DNA from: Alphaproteobacteria bacterium | GTDB taxonomy: Bacteria > Pseudomonadota > Alphaproteobacteria > Rickettsiales > SXRF01 | Length of the DNA stretch: 64,000 nt | Direction: 5' to 3' | Assembly: GCA_025362975.1 (NCBI GenBank) | Contig: JANYES010000019.1 | Span: forward strand, 310,001-374,000 | Part shown: piece by piece, positions 52,149 through 61,912 of the stretch | Position numbering within the stretch: position 1 is the first letter of the stretch | Layout: every line of letters begins with the position of its first letter | The notes under the pieces: model-generated | What the model was told of the DNA's origin: nothing | What the model saw: the letters and a program-made list of their open reading frames with translations, nothing else | Databases searched by the model: none | Translations under genes and position numbers: made by a program

Positions 52149-52667
52149 ATGACGCAATCCGCACCCAGCCAAAAACCCGCCGAATTCGAATTCACCATTT
52201 CGCGTGTGTTCGACGCACCGCGCCTGATGGTGTGGAAAGCATGGACGCAGCAAAAACAGCTAGACCAGTGGTTCGGCCCCAAAGGCTGCCCGATCATCAA
52301 AAGCACGCTCGACCTGCGCGAAGGCGGCTCCTTCCTCTATGGCATGAAAACACCCGGCGGCGACATGTGGGGCAAATGGACTTTCCTGACCGTCGACGAA
52401 CCGGAAAAGCTGATCTTCATTACCTCCTTCTGCGAATCCACCGGCAAAACGGTGACGCGCCACCCATTCAGCCCCAGCTGGCCGCTGGAAACTTTATCGA
52501 CCGTCACCTTCACCGAAAAGAACAAGCAAACAGAAGTCATCATCCGCTGGACCGCGCATAACGCAACCGAAATTGAGCTTAAAACCTTCGAAGAAGGCAA
52601 GCAGGGTATGATGCAGGGTTGGGACGGCACGTTCGAGCAGCTGGGCGAATTTCTGGCAAAAGCCTAG
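52149..52667 (+). CDS. SRPBCC/AHSA1-domain protein
   Basis: A 172-residue protein of the AHSA1 (activator of Hsp90 ATPase homologue 1-like) group. Visible elements are FTISRVFDAPRLMVWKAWTQQKQLDQWFGP, DLREGGSFLYGMKTPGGDMWG, and a helical end with QGMMQGWDGTFEQLGEFL. It is cytosolic, with an unknown ligand. It is coupled with the preceding SRPBCC gene and overlaps the convergent DUF1345 gene by 4 bases. Confidence 0.9.
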   Translation: MTQSAPSQKPAEFEFTISRVFDAPRLMVWKAWTQQKQLDQWFGPKGCPIIKSTLDLREGGSFLYGMKTPGGDMWGKWTFLTVDEPEKLIFITSFCESTGKTVTRHPFSPSWPLETLSTVTFTEKNKQTEVIIRWTAHNATEIELKTFEEGKQGMMQGWDGTFEQLGEFLAKA

Positions 52668-53314
52668 AACAGGCTCGCGCCGATATTCACTGTCAGCGCA
52701 AGGATGGTGGTGTTGAAGAAAAACGACAGCATGCAATGTAGCGTGGCGGTCCGGCGCATGGCAGGCGAGGCGATGTTGACATCAGCTGTTGCCCCCGTGG
52801 TGCCGATCATCCACGAGAAATACATGAAATCCCAGTAATTCGGCATGTAATTGCCGCCACCGGGGAATTCCAGCCCGCCGCTGGTTTTGCTACTGCTGGA
52901 CGTGTAATATTCATGGGCGTAATGCAGGGCAAAAATACTGTGCAGAAAATTCCATGACAGGAAAACTGTGCCGGCGGCCAGCGCGATATGCTCGCCCCTG
53001 ACCATACCGGCCATGTCCTTGGCAACACTCAGCTCGGCGATGATCGCCGCTAAGCTCGCCACTGCCACGATGCTAGAAAAAATCAGGATGGCAGTGCGCC
53101 CCTCGTCCTCGTCATCGGCGTGTTTTTGAATGGTCGCGGGCGTCGAGCATTTCATCATCCACGTCACCAGCAGCAGATACATCCCCGTAGCCGTGTCGAA
53201 CGACACCAGCAGGCGGCTTGCCTGGCGGATCGTGTCAGGCAATAACATCCAAAGCGCACAGGCGACAAAAATGGAAAAAAACAGGCGCGGACGTGTTTTG
53301 ATATGGGGCTTCAT
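52664..53314 (-). CDS. DUF1345 membrane protein
   Basis: A 216-residue polytopic protein with five predicted helices. DUF1345 signatures are LSWNFLHSIFALHYAHEYY and YWDFMYFSWMIGTTGATADVNI, where the usual text is DFLYFSF-IGTT-Q-SDV. The function of the family is unknown. It overlaps the upstream convergent SRPBCC stop by 4 bases and stands alone. Confidence 0.85.
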   Translation of the reverse strand: MKPHIKTRPRLFFSIFVACALWMLLPDTIRQASRLLVSFDTATGMYLLLVTWMMKCSTPATIQKHADDEDEGRTAILIFSSIVAVASLAAIIAELSVAKDMAGMVRGEHIALAAGTVFLSWNFLHSIFALHYAHEYYTSSSSKTSGGLEFPGGGNYMPNYWDFMYFSWMIGTTGATADVNIASPAMRRTATLHCMLSFFFNTTILALTVNIGASLF

Positions 53315-53482
53315 AGGCCGTTTTGTAGCACAGCCGAGGCCGCATGACTAGGCCTTAACGCGCTAACCTCCAAGGCTTCATGAATAAATTAACTATTTAT
53401 TACTCTTATTCCCTGCGGTACTATATCGCCCTGAAGCATAAGAGTCGTGCATTGAAGCGCCGCCATCGACAGGGGTATTATA

Positions 53483-55987
53483 ATGATCGTCAAACAAAGG
53501 CCCTTACCGGAAGAAGACCCGGAAATTATCCCGACCTCCGAGAAGTTGGTGATCAACCGCAGCTTCGTGCGCCTGCTCAACCAGTATTACTCCGGCTTCA
53601 ACGCCGAAGCCTACTGGATGAACAACCCGCCACTCAAGGCGCAGGATTTCTCCCGCGAAATAAATGAACAGATCACCCAGGCCGCTGAGCGTGAACGTGC
53701 GCCTCACCGCCCGGTACTCGGCGAAAAACCCAAAACCCTCGACCCCGTGAAATGGGCGCAGTTGACGCCCGCTAAAGTTACGCAGCTTTTAAACGGCGAA
53801 GCCTCCCCCACCGAACCTCAACTCGCCGCCATGCATCTCGTGTTCAAGATCTACGGCGACGAGCGCGAAACGTTCGTCGAAGCGGGCCAGCAGGCAATCA
53901 AAGATGAGCAGGGCCACCGCCACGCCGTCTGGCTTACCACCCCCGAAGGCATCAATGCGACCAAAGCTGCCGAAAAAGCAGCCCAAACCAAACGCCTGCG
54001 CGAAGAAGAAGCCGCGAGAGTTGAAGCCGAACGCGCAACCACCCTTGCCCAAGAGCAATTCGAAGCCGCCCAAGCCACGGCCCTCGCCGAGAAACTCGAA
54101 ACCGACCGCGTCCGCAACCAGCAACGCCGCCGCGAACAGGCCGAAACCAAACGCATTCAGGCCGAACGCAGCAAAGAGCGCGACAAAGAACGCGCAGACG
54201 CCGCCGCTAAACGCAAAGCAGACGAGCTGCAAGAAACCAAAAACAACGAACCCCTGCTTCAGACCGATGCCGCCCTCGCAGCAGCCCGCGTCCGCATCGC
54301 CGAAAATTCAGCCGTATGGCGCAAGACCAATCCGTGGGCACAGCTCAAGGAAAAATCCTTTCAGGAAATGTTAGAGGCCAGCTACAGCCGAGGCGAAAAT
54401 TTCCGCCAGTTCATGTTCGGCCATATGCTGCCGACATGGGACGATATGTCGCAACTGAAATTCTGCGCCCATCTCGAAAAGCGCAATAAAAAGAAAGACG
54501 ACGAAGGCAAGGACACCATCACCGACACCATCCTGTCCTCATGGCGCAGCGGAAAAACCAAGCCCCTGCTCGGCAGCCTCGACGTCATCTGCCGCGCTTT
54601 CGATATCGCCCCTGAAGAAGGCGAGCTCATGGCGTTGCATGAAAAAATGCTCTGGAAAGGCATCGATGGCCACGCCTTCAAATGGGGCAGCAAACACGGC
54701 ATCGTCGGAATCGAAGCCGCCATCGACGAAACGCGCAAAACCGGCGATACCGGCAAGCTGATCAAGGAGCTGTTCAATTCCTCCGGTATCCGTTTCGAAC
54801 GTCTACAAGACAACCTCGGCGTGCAGCAGCTAGCATCGTGGATGAAGGGCTCCAAGATCGAAAACCTCGGCATGGCCATCAACTTCCTGAACCTCACCAA
54901 TCCGCAAGGCACCGAACAGACAACTCAAAAAATGAGCCGCCAGAATCGCACGCTGCTGTCGCTCATCAGCGGCCGCGAACTGGACATGGAACGCATGCTC
55001 GACGAAAACGCCAAGCTCGGCAATCCCGGCGGCGGCCTGTTCGCAGCCCTCGTCGGGCGCAACGGTGTGGCCAAACTCACCACCGAAGAGATCGTCTCGG
55101 CTTTTCAAACGGAAAAACTCGAAATGTCAGATGACCGCGTCAAAAAAATGCGCACCAGCACCCAGCTCCAGCGCGGCGGCAAAATCAGCGAGCCTTACGG
55201 CAAAGCCATTTTGAAAATGGTGAAAGAAAACACCAAAGAACTGGCCAGGCGCGGCGTGTTCACCCCGATCACCAAGGAACAAGCCGAGCGCTGCCTGGAA
55301 ATGTTCACCGGCGTCGAGCGCCCGAAAAAACTGCTGCAAAAAGCCATCGAGGGCGAACTGCCCATCGGCCAGATGCTGGAAAAAACGCTTGAACGCCGCG
55401 ACCAGTCGCAACTTGGCATCGGCAGCTTCTGCGAAGAAGCGGGTATTTCGCATATTTCCGGTTTCATTCAGGGCAACTCGTTCTTGGAGCCCGAAACCGC
55501 GCAAAAAATCGCCGATTGGTTTGCCAGAAATTACGATTTCACCGACGCCGAACTTATGCAGTTCATCGCCCTCGCCCGCGGCGTCGACCTGCAACGCACG
55601 CCCGACGAAATCCTCGACGACGTCATGGACGGCACACTCAAACGCACGCTCGGCCTGCGCCAGATATACGATTACACCGGCGTTCCCCGCCACGTGCTGA
55701 GCGAACGCGCGAGCGCCGATCACCACACCGTGCAATACAGCGTCACCGAAGTGTCCGGCGCGCGCCTCGTCGCCGACGCGAATACGATTCGCCGTATCGG
55801 CACTGCCGCTGGCATCAGCGAAGACCGCCTCGACGATTTCATCGCTACTTTCGACGGCAACAAAGTCACCGCAAAGCTCGCCCACGCCGCCATCGCCGCG
55901 CGCGGCAAACCTGCCGAACCGCGCAAAAGCTGGGTCGATACCGTGCAGCCCACCGACATGCCCGGACACGCCAAATCCGTCGGTTAA
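53483..55987 (+). CDS. 834-residue protein with coiled coil and HTH-like modules
   Basis: Family not recognised. An N-terminal region with a possible XRE-type HTH (LTPAKVTQLLNGEASPTEPQLAAMHLVF) is followed by a Glu/Arg/Ala-rich coiled coil at about 155-250. Further segments look HTH-like: ILSSWRSGKTKPLLGSLDVI, RFERLQDNLGVQQLASWMKG, GSFCEEAGISHISGFIQGN, and LRQIYDYTGVPRHVLSERA. These repeats suggest an array of DNA-binding-like domains, but no function is known. The start follows CAGGGG. It overlaps the convergent metallophosphoesterase gene by 4 bases. Confidence 0.6.
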   Translation: MIVKQRPLPEEDPEIIPTSEKLVINRSFVRLLNQYYSGFNAEAYWMNNPPLKAQDFSREINEQITQAAERERAPHRPVLGEKPKTLDPVKWAQLTPAKVTQLLNGEASPTEPQLAAMHLVFKIYGDERETFVEAGQQAIKDEQGHRHAVWLTTPEGINATKAAEKAAQTKRLREEEAARVEAERATTLAQEQFEAAQATALAEKLETDRVRNQQRRREQAETKRIQAERSKERDKERADAAAKRKADELQETKNNEPLLQTDAALAAARVRIAENSAVWRKTNPWAQLKEKSFQEMLEASYSRGENFRQFMFGHMLPTWDDMSQLKFCAHLEKRNKKKDDEGKDTITDTILSSWRSGKTKPLLGSLDVICRAFDIAPEEGELMALHEKMLWKGIDGHAFKWGSKHGIVGIEAAIDETRKTGDTGKLIKELFNSSGIRFERLQDNLGVQQLASWMKGSKIENLGMAINFLNLTNPQGTEQTTQKMSRQNRTLLSLISGRELDMERMLDENAKLGNPGGGLFAALVGRNGVAKLTTEEIVSAFQTEKLEMSDDRVKKMRTSTQLQRGGKISEPYGKAILKMVKENTKELARRGVFTPITKEQAERCLEMFTGVERPKKLLQKAIEGELPIGQMLEKTLERRDQSQLGIGSFCEEAGISHISGFIQGNSFLEPETAQKIADWFARNYDFTDAELMQFIALARGVDLQRTPDEILDDVMDGTLKRTLGLRQIYDYTGVPRHVLSERASADHHTVQYSVTEVSGARLVADANTIRRIGTAAGISEDRLDDFIATFDGNKVTAKLAHAAIAARGKPAEPRKSWVDTVQPTDMPGHAKSVG

Positions 55988-56937
55988 CCGCGCGCCCTCA
56001 CATAGTGCACGTCCTTGAATAGTTTCACCGGGCGCACATTGGTGAGCGTCCCGTCGGCATTCAGCGTCGCTTCAAGAATGCCTAGGTTTTCATCCGTCGC
56101 CTGCACGATCGCGCCGGTGTTATGGTGCAGCATGCCCGGCGCATCTTCAAAATAGCAGTTGGAAAATTTATGGTGCGTGTGGCCTGTGAATACATGTTTG
56201 ATCCAGTCCAGCATCAGCGGCTGGCGCTGGCGTTCATGACTGACCATAAATTTCCCGTCCCCAGCCCAATCCGCCAACTGGTTTGCCACCGTCAACGCCG
56301 TATGATGCGCTGTATGGAAAACCCCGTTTAAATGGTGCAGGGGCTTGCCAAGCGCCTTATAAGCCGCCGACCACAGCTTGCGCCGCTCCGCCTCGCGTAA
56401 GCGCACTTCCCCGAATTCCTCGGCGGTCTTGTGCTTGAGGGGTAGATGCCCATGCGTGAACAACGCGTCGCCGACGCGAATCGCCTCCTCGTCCCATTCA
56501 AAATTGGGCCGGCGTTCCTGCAAATCGCGCAAGGTATTCTTAAACCGGCGCACCACCTCATGATTACCCAGCACCACATGCAGCTGCGTATTCGGAAATT
56601 TCTCGCAGAAATTGTCGAAAATCAGCTCGCCGCCGCGAATCATGTTTTCGACCGCCGGATACATTTCGCGTTTCCCGGATTTTTTGAATTCCTGTTTACG
56701 CCAGCGGTCGCTGCCTGTGCCAGTGATGACTTCCAGCACATCGCCAAGGTCGCGCGCATGGTCGGGCTTAATCAGGAACAGCTCGATATTGTCGCCGTTT
56801 AAAATCACATGGTCGTAATTGGCCATCAGCGTCAGGATGCCGCTGCGATACGCCGAAAAATTAGACGCCCCGCCCCCAATATGCGCATCGGACAGGATCA
56901 GGACTTTCTGCGTCGCGTGTTTCGGTGAGTCGATCAT
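55984..56937 (-). CDS. Metallophosphoesterase
   Basis: A 317-residue calcineurin-like phosphoesterase. The metal ligands appear in LILSDAHIGGGASNF, VILNGDNIELFLI, LHVVLGNHEVVRR, and VFTGHTHHKFSN, ending with a His pair in the TGHTHHKF loop. It hydrolyses phosphate esters; substrate not predicted. It is a single gene with no signal peptide, between the 834-residue gene and recQ. Confidence 0.92.
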   Translation of the reverse strand: MIDSPKHATQKVLILSDAHIGGGASNFSAYRSGILTLMANYDHVILNGDNIELFLIKPDHARDLGDVLEVITGTGSDRWRKQEFKKSGKREMYPAVENMIRGGELIFDNFCEKFPNTQLHVVLGNHEVVRRFKNTLRDLQERRPNFEWDEEAIRVGDALFTHGHLPLKHKTAEEFGEVRLREAERRKLWSAAYKALGKPLHHLNGVFHTAHHTALTVANQLADWAGDGKFMVSHERQRQPLMLDWIKHVFTGHTHHKFSNCYFEDAPGMLHHNTGAIVQATDENLGILEATLNADGTLTNVRPVKLFKDVHYVRARG

Positions 56938-57058
56938 GTGGCATCATACCAGCCACGCAAACCCCGGCTATGGCCAATATACCCTTATACCGTATGATTT
57001 ATTAAGCCTTTGCGCGACAATGAGAAGTCTCTTTTTTTGCCGTTTCGCGCCCGAATTT

Positions 57059-58864
57059 TCACGCCGCCACACGGTAGCCGTTAATCACCTCAAGAAACGC
57101 CGTGCCATAGCGGGCGATTTTCTGCTCGCCCACGCCGCTTATTTCCATCAGCTGGTCGCGCGTGGTTGGCTTGCGCGTCGCCATCTCGCGCAACGTCTTA
57201 TCATGGAAAATCACATAAGGCGGCACGTTCTGCGCCTTGGCAAGCGCCATGCGCGCGGCCTTCAGCGCGTCGAACAGCGTCTGGTCCTGCGCGTCGTTAA
57301 ACGCCACTGCGTCCTTCAGTTCACGCGTCTTGGCCGCTTTCACGCTGGCCATTGGCCGGGTCAAACGGATGGTTTCTTTTTCTTTGAGAAACTTCATGCC
57401 CACATCGCTCAGGCGAAGTCCGCCATGCTCGGCTACATCCACCTGCAACAGATTCTGCGCCACAAGCTGGCGAAAGATGCTCTGCCACTCATGTTTGCCA
57501 AACTCCTTCCCGATGCCGAACACCGCAAGCCCCTCATGCCCGTTCTGCTGCGTGCGCTCGCCGGTCTTGCCCATCAGCACATCGACCACATAGGTCACGC
57601 CGAAGCGCTGCCCCGTGCGATACACCGCCGACAGCGCCTTTTGCACCCCCACCGTCCCATCGAACGTTTCGCGCGGGCTCATGCATGTATCGCAATTGCC
57701 GCACGGCGACGCCTTATCGCCGAAATATTCCAGCAACACCTGCCTCCGGCAGCACGCCGCCTCGCACAGCCCAAGCAATGCGTTGAGCTTATGATGCTCA
57801 ATCCGCTGCTGCGCTTCCGGCGAATTGCCACCTGCGATAAAGTTGCGCTGCATGGCCACATCAGCCAGCCCATACAGCATGAGCGCATCCGCTGGCAAGC
57901 CGTCGCGCCCCGCGCGCCCGGTTTCCTGATAATACGCCTCGATATTTTTCGGAATCGACATATGCGCCACAAACCGAACATCGGGCTTATTGATGCCCAT
58001 GCCGAACGCAATGGTCGCCACCATGATGACGCCTTCGTCCTTCAAAAACATCTCCTGATTCTTCGACCGCAGCTTCGCATTCATGCCCGCATGATACGGC
58101 AGCGCATTCAGCCCCTGCTGCTTCAGCCACTGGGCGGTATCCTCTACATTTTGCCGCGACAGGCAGTACACAATGCCGCTATCGCCCAGGTGATCCTTGA
58201 TAAATTTCAGCACCTGCTGCTTAGCACTATCCTTCACCGAAACCGTGTAATGGATATTCGGCCTGTCAAACCCGGCAACGAACGTGCGCCCATCAGTCAG
58301 GCCCAGCCGCTCGACAATGTCCTTACGCGTCGGCGCGTCGGCAGTGGCGGTGAGCGCGATGCGCGGCACATCCGGGAATTTCTCGGCCAGCTCGGCCAGC
58401 TGGGTATAATGCGGCCGGAAATCATGCCCCCACGACGAAACGCAATGCGCCTCATCAATCGCAAACAGCGCCACTTTCGATTGTTGCAGCAGATCGATGA
58501 AATCCGGCATCAGCAACCGCTCCGGCGCCACATACACCATGTCGATCTCGCCGTTGCGGATGGCCTGTTTGGTTTCCCACACATGCCCGCCTTCCATGCT
58601 CGAATTAATCGCCGCCGCGCGGATACCCAGCTGCTTGAGCGCTTCGACCTGATCCTGCATCAGCGCAATCAGCGGCGACACGATAACCCCCACACCATCG
58701 CGGCACAGCGACGGAATCTGGTAGCATAGCGACTTGCCCCCGCCCGTCGGCATCAGCACGAACGCGTTGCCACCGCTTATGACATGGTCGATAATCTCTT
58801 CCTGCTGACCGCGAAAACTGTCGTAGCCGTAGTTCTTCTTGAGGATGGAAAGCGCTGTTTTCAT
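57059..58864 (-). CDS. recQ: ATP-dependent DNA helicase RecQ
   Basis: A 601-residue SF2 helicase. Motif I is LMPTGGGKSLCYQIPS, motif II is AIDEAHCVSSWGHDFR, and motif VI falls in YQETGRAGRDG. The RQC zinc cysteines are in the CCRRQVLLEYFGD and CGNCDTC region, and a C-terminal HRDC domain ends with RKPTTRDQLMEISGVGEQKIARYG. RecQ unwinds 3'-5' and acts in recombination repair. It overlaps the small downstream minus-strand gene by 4 bases. Confidence 0.97.
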   Translation of the reverse strand: MKTALSILKKNYGYDSFRGQQEEIIDHVISGGNAFVLMPTGGGKSLCYQIPSLCRDGVGVIVSPLIALMQDQVEALKQLGIRAAAINSSMEGGHVWETKQAIRNGEIDMVYVAPERLLMPDFIDLLQQSKVALFAIDEAHCVSSWGHDFRPHYTQLAELAEKFPDVPRIALTATADAPTRKDIVERLGLTDGRTFVAGFDRPNIHYTVSVKDSAKQQVLKFIKDHLGDSGIVYCLSRQNVEDTAQWLKQQGLNALPYHAGMNAKLRSKNQEMFLKDEGVIMVATIAFGMGINKPDVRFVAHMSIPKNIEAYYQETGRAGRDGLPADALMLYGLADVAMQRNFIAGGNSPEAQQRIEHHKLNALLGLCEAACCRRQVLLEYFGDKASPCGNCDTCMSPRETFDGTVGVQKALSAVYRTGQRFGVTYVVDVLMGKTGERTQQNGHEGLAVFGIGKEFGKHEWQSIFRQLVAQNLLQVDVAEHGGLRLSDVGMKFLKEKETIRLTRPMASVKAAKTRELKDAVAFNDAQDQTLFDALKAARMALAKAQNVPPYVIFHDKTLREMATRKPTTRDQLMEISGVGEQKIARYGTAFLEVINGYRVAA

Positions 58865-59043
58865 TCCTGTTTGGCGCTCAGGAACGCAACGATTTTCGGC
58901 ACCACCTGATCGGGTGCTTCACCCATCAGCCAGTGGCCGTTGACTTTGGCAAGATAGCGGGTGATTTTTTCCACCGCCAGCGCGGGGCTGGAAACGCATA
59001 TCATCATTGCAATCGCAAGGCAGGGCTTGATCATACGGCGCAT
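58861..59043 (-). pseudogene. Signal peptide joined to an alpha/beta-hydrolase C-terminal remnant
   Basis: 60 residues from ATG 59043, which has AGGAG upstream. A signal peptide (RRMIKPCLAIAMMICVSSPALA) leads into RYLAKVNGHWLMGEAPDQVV and PKIVAFLS. The last part matches the C-terminal catalytic His region (GHW--EEAP--V---I--FL) of alpha/beta hydrolases, so the body of the enzyme has been lost. It overlaps recQ by 4 bases. Confidence 0.5.
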
Positions 59044-59147
59044 AGGAAAATTCTCCTGATATTTTTGCAATTTCACCTGCAAGATAACCGGTTTTCACGC
59101 GCTGGCCAGATAATTATTTACCCGCGCGATTATGGCCCACTCGATTA

Positions 59148-59813
59148 TTAATTATCCACGCGCTCGGTTTCCTTGGCGTCCATCACGATATTGGTTCCAT
59201 GCGCATCGGTCACAAAATGCAGGGTCACAACCCCCGTCACTTCGCACATGCGAATCGTCCATTTTTCTTTCCATACCGGCCCGGTCGCGGTCGGGGGCTT
59301 TTCTTTTTCAAACGCAACGAATTTCGTATCGGTAAACTGAATCTCCTTGCAGTCGTGCTTCGGCTGGAGTTCATACATTCCATCGACTACATACATCAGC
59401 GAGTCATGCTGCAGGACGGCGCTTGCAATGGTTGTCCCCGGCAACAACGCGGTTCGCTGTATGTCCCCCTTAGGCGTGATATAAAACTGAATATTGAACA
59501 GGCGGTTTTTATTGCATCCGCTGAACTGTCCCATGACACGCCACCTGCCTGATATGGGCAAGCCCGCGGCATTAAATTCCGGAGGCGTGTTCACCATCAC
59601 GTTAGTACCGTCAAGATGCGAATCAGCACAATCAGGCACCAGCACTTTCCATTGCAGCGACATCATATCTACCGTTCCGCGCTGCACATCCGGGCGCATC
59701 AGGAACGCTTTCAACTCGGGTGACATAGGTGTAGGCGCAGCCTTGGCAGGGGCAATAACGCCGATGCAAAGCATGAACACGAAACAATGGCGCAGCAGGG
59801 TCGTTATTTTCAT
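59148..59813 (-). CDS. Uncharacterised exported 221-residue protein
   Basis: A signal peptide (ITTLLRHCFVFMLCIGVIAPAKA) precedes a beta-rich domain. Segments are MSLQWKVLVPDCADSHLDGTN, GRWRVMGQFSGCNKNRLFNIQFYI, and LMYVVDGMYELQPKHDCKE. Four cysteines in the mature part could form disulfides. Family not recognised; a DUF3617-like ligand-binding fold is a guess. It lies about 104 bases from the small remnant and probably has its own promoter. Confidence 0.65.
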   Translation of the reverse strand: MKITTLLRHCFVFMLCIGVIAPAKAAPTPMSPELKAFLMRPDVQRGTVDMMSLQWKVLVPDCADSHLDGTNVMVNTPPEFNAAGLPISGRWRVMGQFSGCNKNRLFNIQFYITPKGDIQRTALLPGTTIASAVLQHDSLMYVVDGMYELQPKHDCKEIQFTDTKFVAFEKEKPPTATGPVWKEKWTIRMCEVTGVVTLHFVTDAHGTNIVMDAKETERVDN

Positions 59814-59932
59814 GGGAGTCTTTCCACAGCAGCTAATGACGTTATCAAATCAGCATCTTGCATATTTAAGCATTGGCGGTGTGCTGTGTGCCAGCGCCTT
59901 AAAAATTCTCTCTCAGAAGCCTGAAGTGGCCA

Positions 59933-60532
59933 CTATTTCTTTCTGCCGACAAATTGAGTTACCGCAGCAGAACCAGTGTGATGTGAGCCCTCCACAACTT
60001 CACGAACGAGTGATTCGCCATGCAAAATTTCAAAATCAGGAAATTCTTTTTGAAGCTCGTCAAGAGTTACCAACCAGCTAACATCTTTAGGGCCACCAGT
60101 ATTATATGAAAGCTGATCGGGAGAATATGACTCAATGATATAGAGGCCAGCTTTTCGAAGCGAGATTTTAATTTCTGAATGAACTTTTTTTCTTAACCCT
60201 CCTGGCAGATGGCAAAATATTGAGACAACTGCATCATAGCATTCTGAGCCGAAATCAAACTCAGCTAAATCAGCTGTAATCGTTTTGATAGTGCAGCCGG
60301 ATTGTTCAGCGAGCTTATCTGCTTTTGCCATACCAATATCGGATTGGTCAGTAGCAACAACATTATGCCCTTGTTTTGCTAAAAAGACGGCATTTCGTCC
60401 TTCACCCTCTCCAATTGTAAGAACATCACTATTCTTTTGAAGGTGCTGTGAAGCAATTGCAAGGAAGTCATTCGGGTTTGTTCCATATGCGAAAGACCCT
60501 GCATTATATCTATCGTCCCAGAATTTTTTCAT
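59933..60532 (-). CDS. Class I SAM-dependent methyltransferase
   Basis: A 199-residue TehB/Mtase-like protein. Motif I is VLTIGEGEGRNAVFLAKQGHNVVATDQSD, motif post-I holds the Asp after VVAT, and motif IV is YDAVVSIFCHLP. It probably methylates a small molecule; a thiol- or tellurite-type substrate is possible but unproven. Base composition is clearly AT richer than its left neighbours, a sign of transfer at the start of the right-hand accessory region. Confidence 0.88.
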   Translation of the reverse strand: MKKFWDDRYNAGSFAYGTNPNDFLAIASQHLQKNSDVLTIGEGEGRNAVFLAKQGHNVVATDQSDIGMAKADKLAEQSGCTIKTITADLAEFDFGSECYDAVVSIFCHLPGGLRKKVHSEIKISLRKAGLYIIESYSPDQLSYNTGGPKDVSWLVTLDELQKEFPDFEILHGESLVREVVEGSHHTGSAAVTQFVGRKK

Positions 60533-60972
60533 TATTTACCTGCCTCAAATTTTTCTTTGGAGATAGCCATGCACTTATTTTCTCACGAGCGCACTGCCTC
60601 GGTAGAGAAATACCTGTGCAAGAGAATTTAGTTTCGCCTAAATCAACTCCAATTTTAGGTTAAGTTATGCACAATTCAGTAGGATTAAAGAAATGATTAA
60701 CCCGCTAATTAGCCTTCACAACACCTAGAAAACTTCAGGCTTCTTCCAAGGTCTGCATACTGGAGAAGGCTTCTTCTGCCATTTGAAGGCTGGCGGGAGG
60801 ATACCAGCCTAACAATCCTTTGAAACCCTTATACACTGCTGATTTCATAAAATCACTTCAAAAATCTATACATAATTCTATACGCAAAGCGTCTGGCTTG
60901 GGGTGTATTGCTATGGATGGTGTCGGACGGTATATATGCCAAGCAACAATATTAAGAAATGGCGGAGATGTA
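60533..60972. other. AT-rich 440-base gap
   Basis: No convincing gene. It contains a GGCTGG/CCAGCC inverted repeat at about 60795-60816 and a long stretch without start sites. A translation from 60820 would extend the next gene, but no ribosome-binding site supports it. No tRNA is seen. Confidence 0.4.
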
Positions 60973-61599
60973 ATGACCACCGACTTCATCAAAAGAATAA
61001 AAAGAGCTAAGGGAAATGTTGAAATCATAGAAAGGGAATGGGCTGAAGCTAGAGCTGAATTTGCCAAATCGCTCAATGGCAAATCGAAAAATGAATTAAT
61101 TGACCAGTTATGTGATTATTTCCTGCAAATACAATTTTATGAAAGCAAGGCCACCTTATTGGATGAAATGATGGATGAGGACAAAAAATTTGTAAAGCAA
61201 ATGGGGCGTTACGTTACGCGGTCTAAAGCGGAATATCGCAGTTTAGGCAAAGAAGCATTACAAACAGTCAATGCGCTCAGTAAACGGATTGATTACCTTG
61301 AAAATATCCTTGGGCAAAGAACTGGAAAGATTCATAACTTTGCCAATAATCTAGCCGCAGGCAGGAAAAAGGGGATTGATAACCGGAAGTCCAAGAGCAA
61401 AGCTTTGGTAAGTGATTTAGAGCAGGCCATTAAGGATTATTGGGTGGCACATCAAGATCATAAAGTCGGAAACAAGGAAGTGGAGCAGTTTATCGCTAAA
61501 AGTGGGTTCGTTGGCTCCAAGGCCTATAGTGAAAAAACCCTTCAAAGGAAGGTTGCATCAATTTTAGCAAAGATCAGGCGTGAATCTTCAAGCCAGTAA
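60973..61599 (+). CDS. Uncharacterised coiled-coil protein
   Basis: 208 residues from ATG 60973, set by GGCGGAG 5 bases upstream; the frame extends to 60820 but without a good start. It is Lys/Glu-rich and helical throughout (NVEIIEREWAEARAEFAKSLNG, TLLDEMMDEDKKFVKQMG). The C-terminal QFIAKSGFVGSKAYSEKTLQ may be a small DNA-binding helix. AT-rich codon use contrasts with the genes to its left and right. It precedes the excisionase-integrase module. Confidence 0.6.
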   Translation: MTTDFIKRIKRAKGNVEIIEREWAEARAEFAKSLNGKSKNELIDQLCDYFLQIQFYESKATLLDEMMDEDKKFVKQMGRYVTRSKAEYRSLGKEALQTVNALSKRIDYLENILGQRTGKIHNFANNLAAGRKKGIDNRKSKSKALVSDLEQAIKDYWVAHQDHKVGNKEVEQFIAKSGFVGSKAYSEKTLQRKVASILAKIRRESSSQ

Positions 61600-61714
61600 G
61601 TTCACAGTTTTATGAATAATCAGGCCTACGATTCACAAATTAAATCACTGAACCAATTCAAATCTAAGCCCGAAACCATACAGTAAGAGCCATGTTCATC
61701 TATTGGAGGATAAT

Positions 61715-61903
61715 ATGGTTGATTTACCTAAAACTGGTTTCTTACGACTTCGTGCTGTACTGGCGATCATCCCTGTCAGCAAATCGACATGGTGGGCAGG
61801 CGTTAAGTCAGGCCGATACCCGAAGCCAGTAAAGCTGGGCGAACGTATTACGGCCTGGAGGGTGGAAGACATCAGGGCTTTGATCGAACAGCACGCTGCG
61901 TAA
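61715..61903 (+). CDS. alpA: AlpA-family excisionase/regulator
   Basis: 62 residues from ATG 61715 behind GGAGG. The protein has an AlpA/MerR-like HTH: GFLRLRAVLAIIPVSKSTWWAG, then VKSGRYPKPVKLGERITAWR and VEDIRALIEQHAA. AlpA proteins control prophage and island excision. It lies two genes before a tyrosine integrase. Confidence 0.88.
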   Translation: MVDLPKTGFLRLRAVLAIIPVSKSTWWAGVKSGRYPKPVKLGERITAWRVEDIRALIEQHAA

Positions 61904-61912
61904 GCCCGCTGT

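Noticed and set aside
56819-58729. 636-residue plus-strand open frame
   Set aside because: It is antisense to recQ, His/Arg-rich without recognisable domains.
60795-60816. Intrinsic terminator
   Set aside because: The stem is only 6 pairs with a 10-base loop and no T tract follows.
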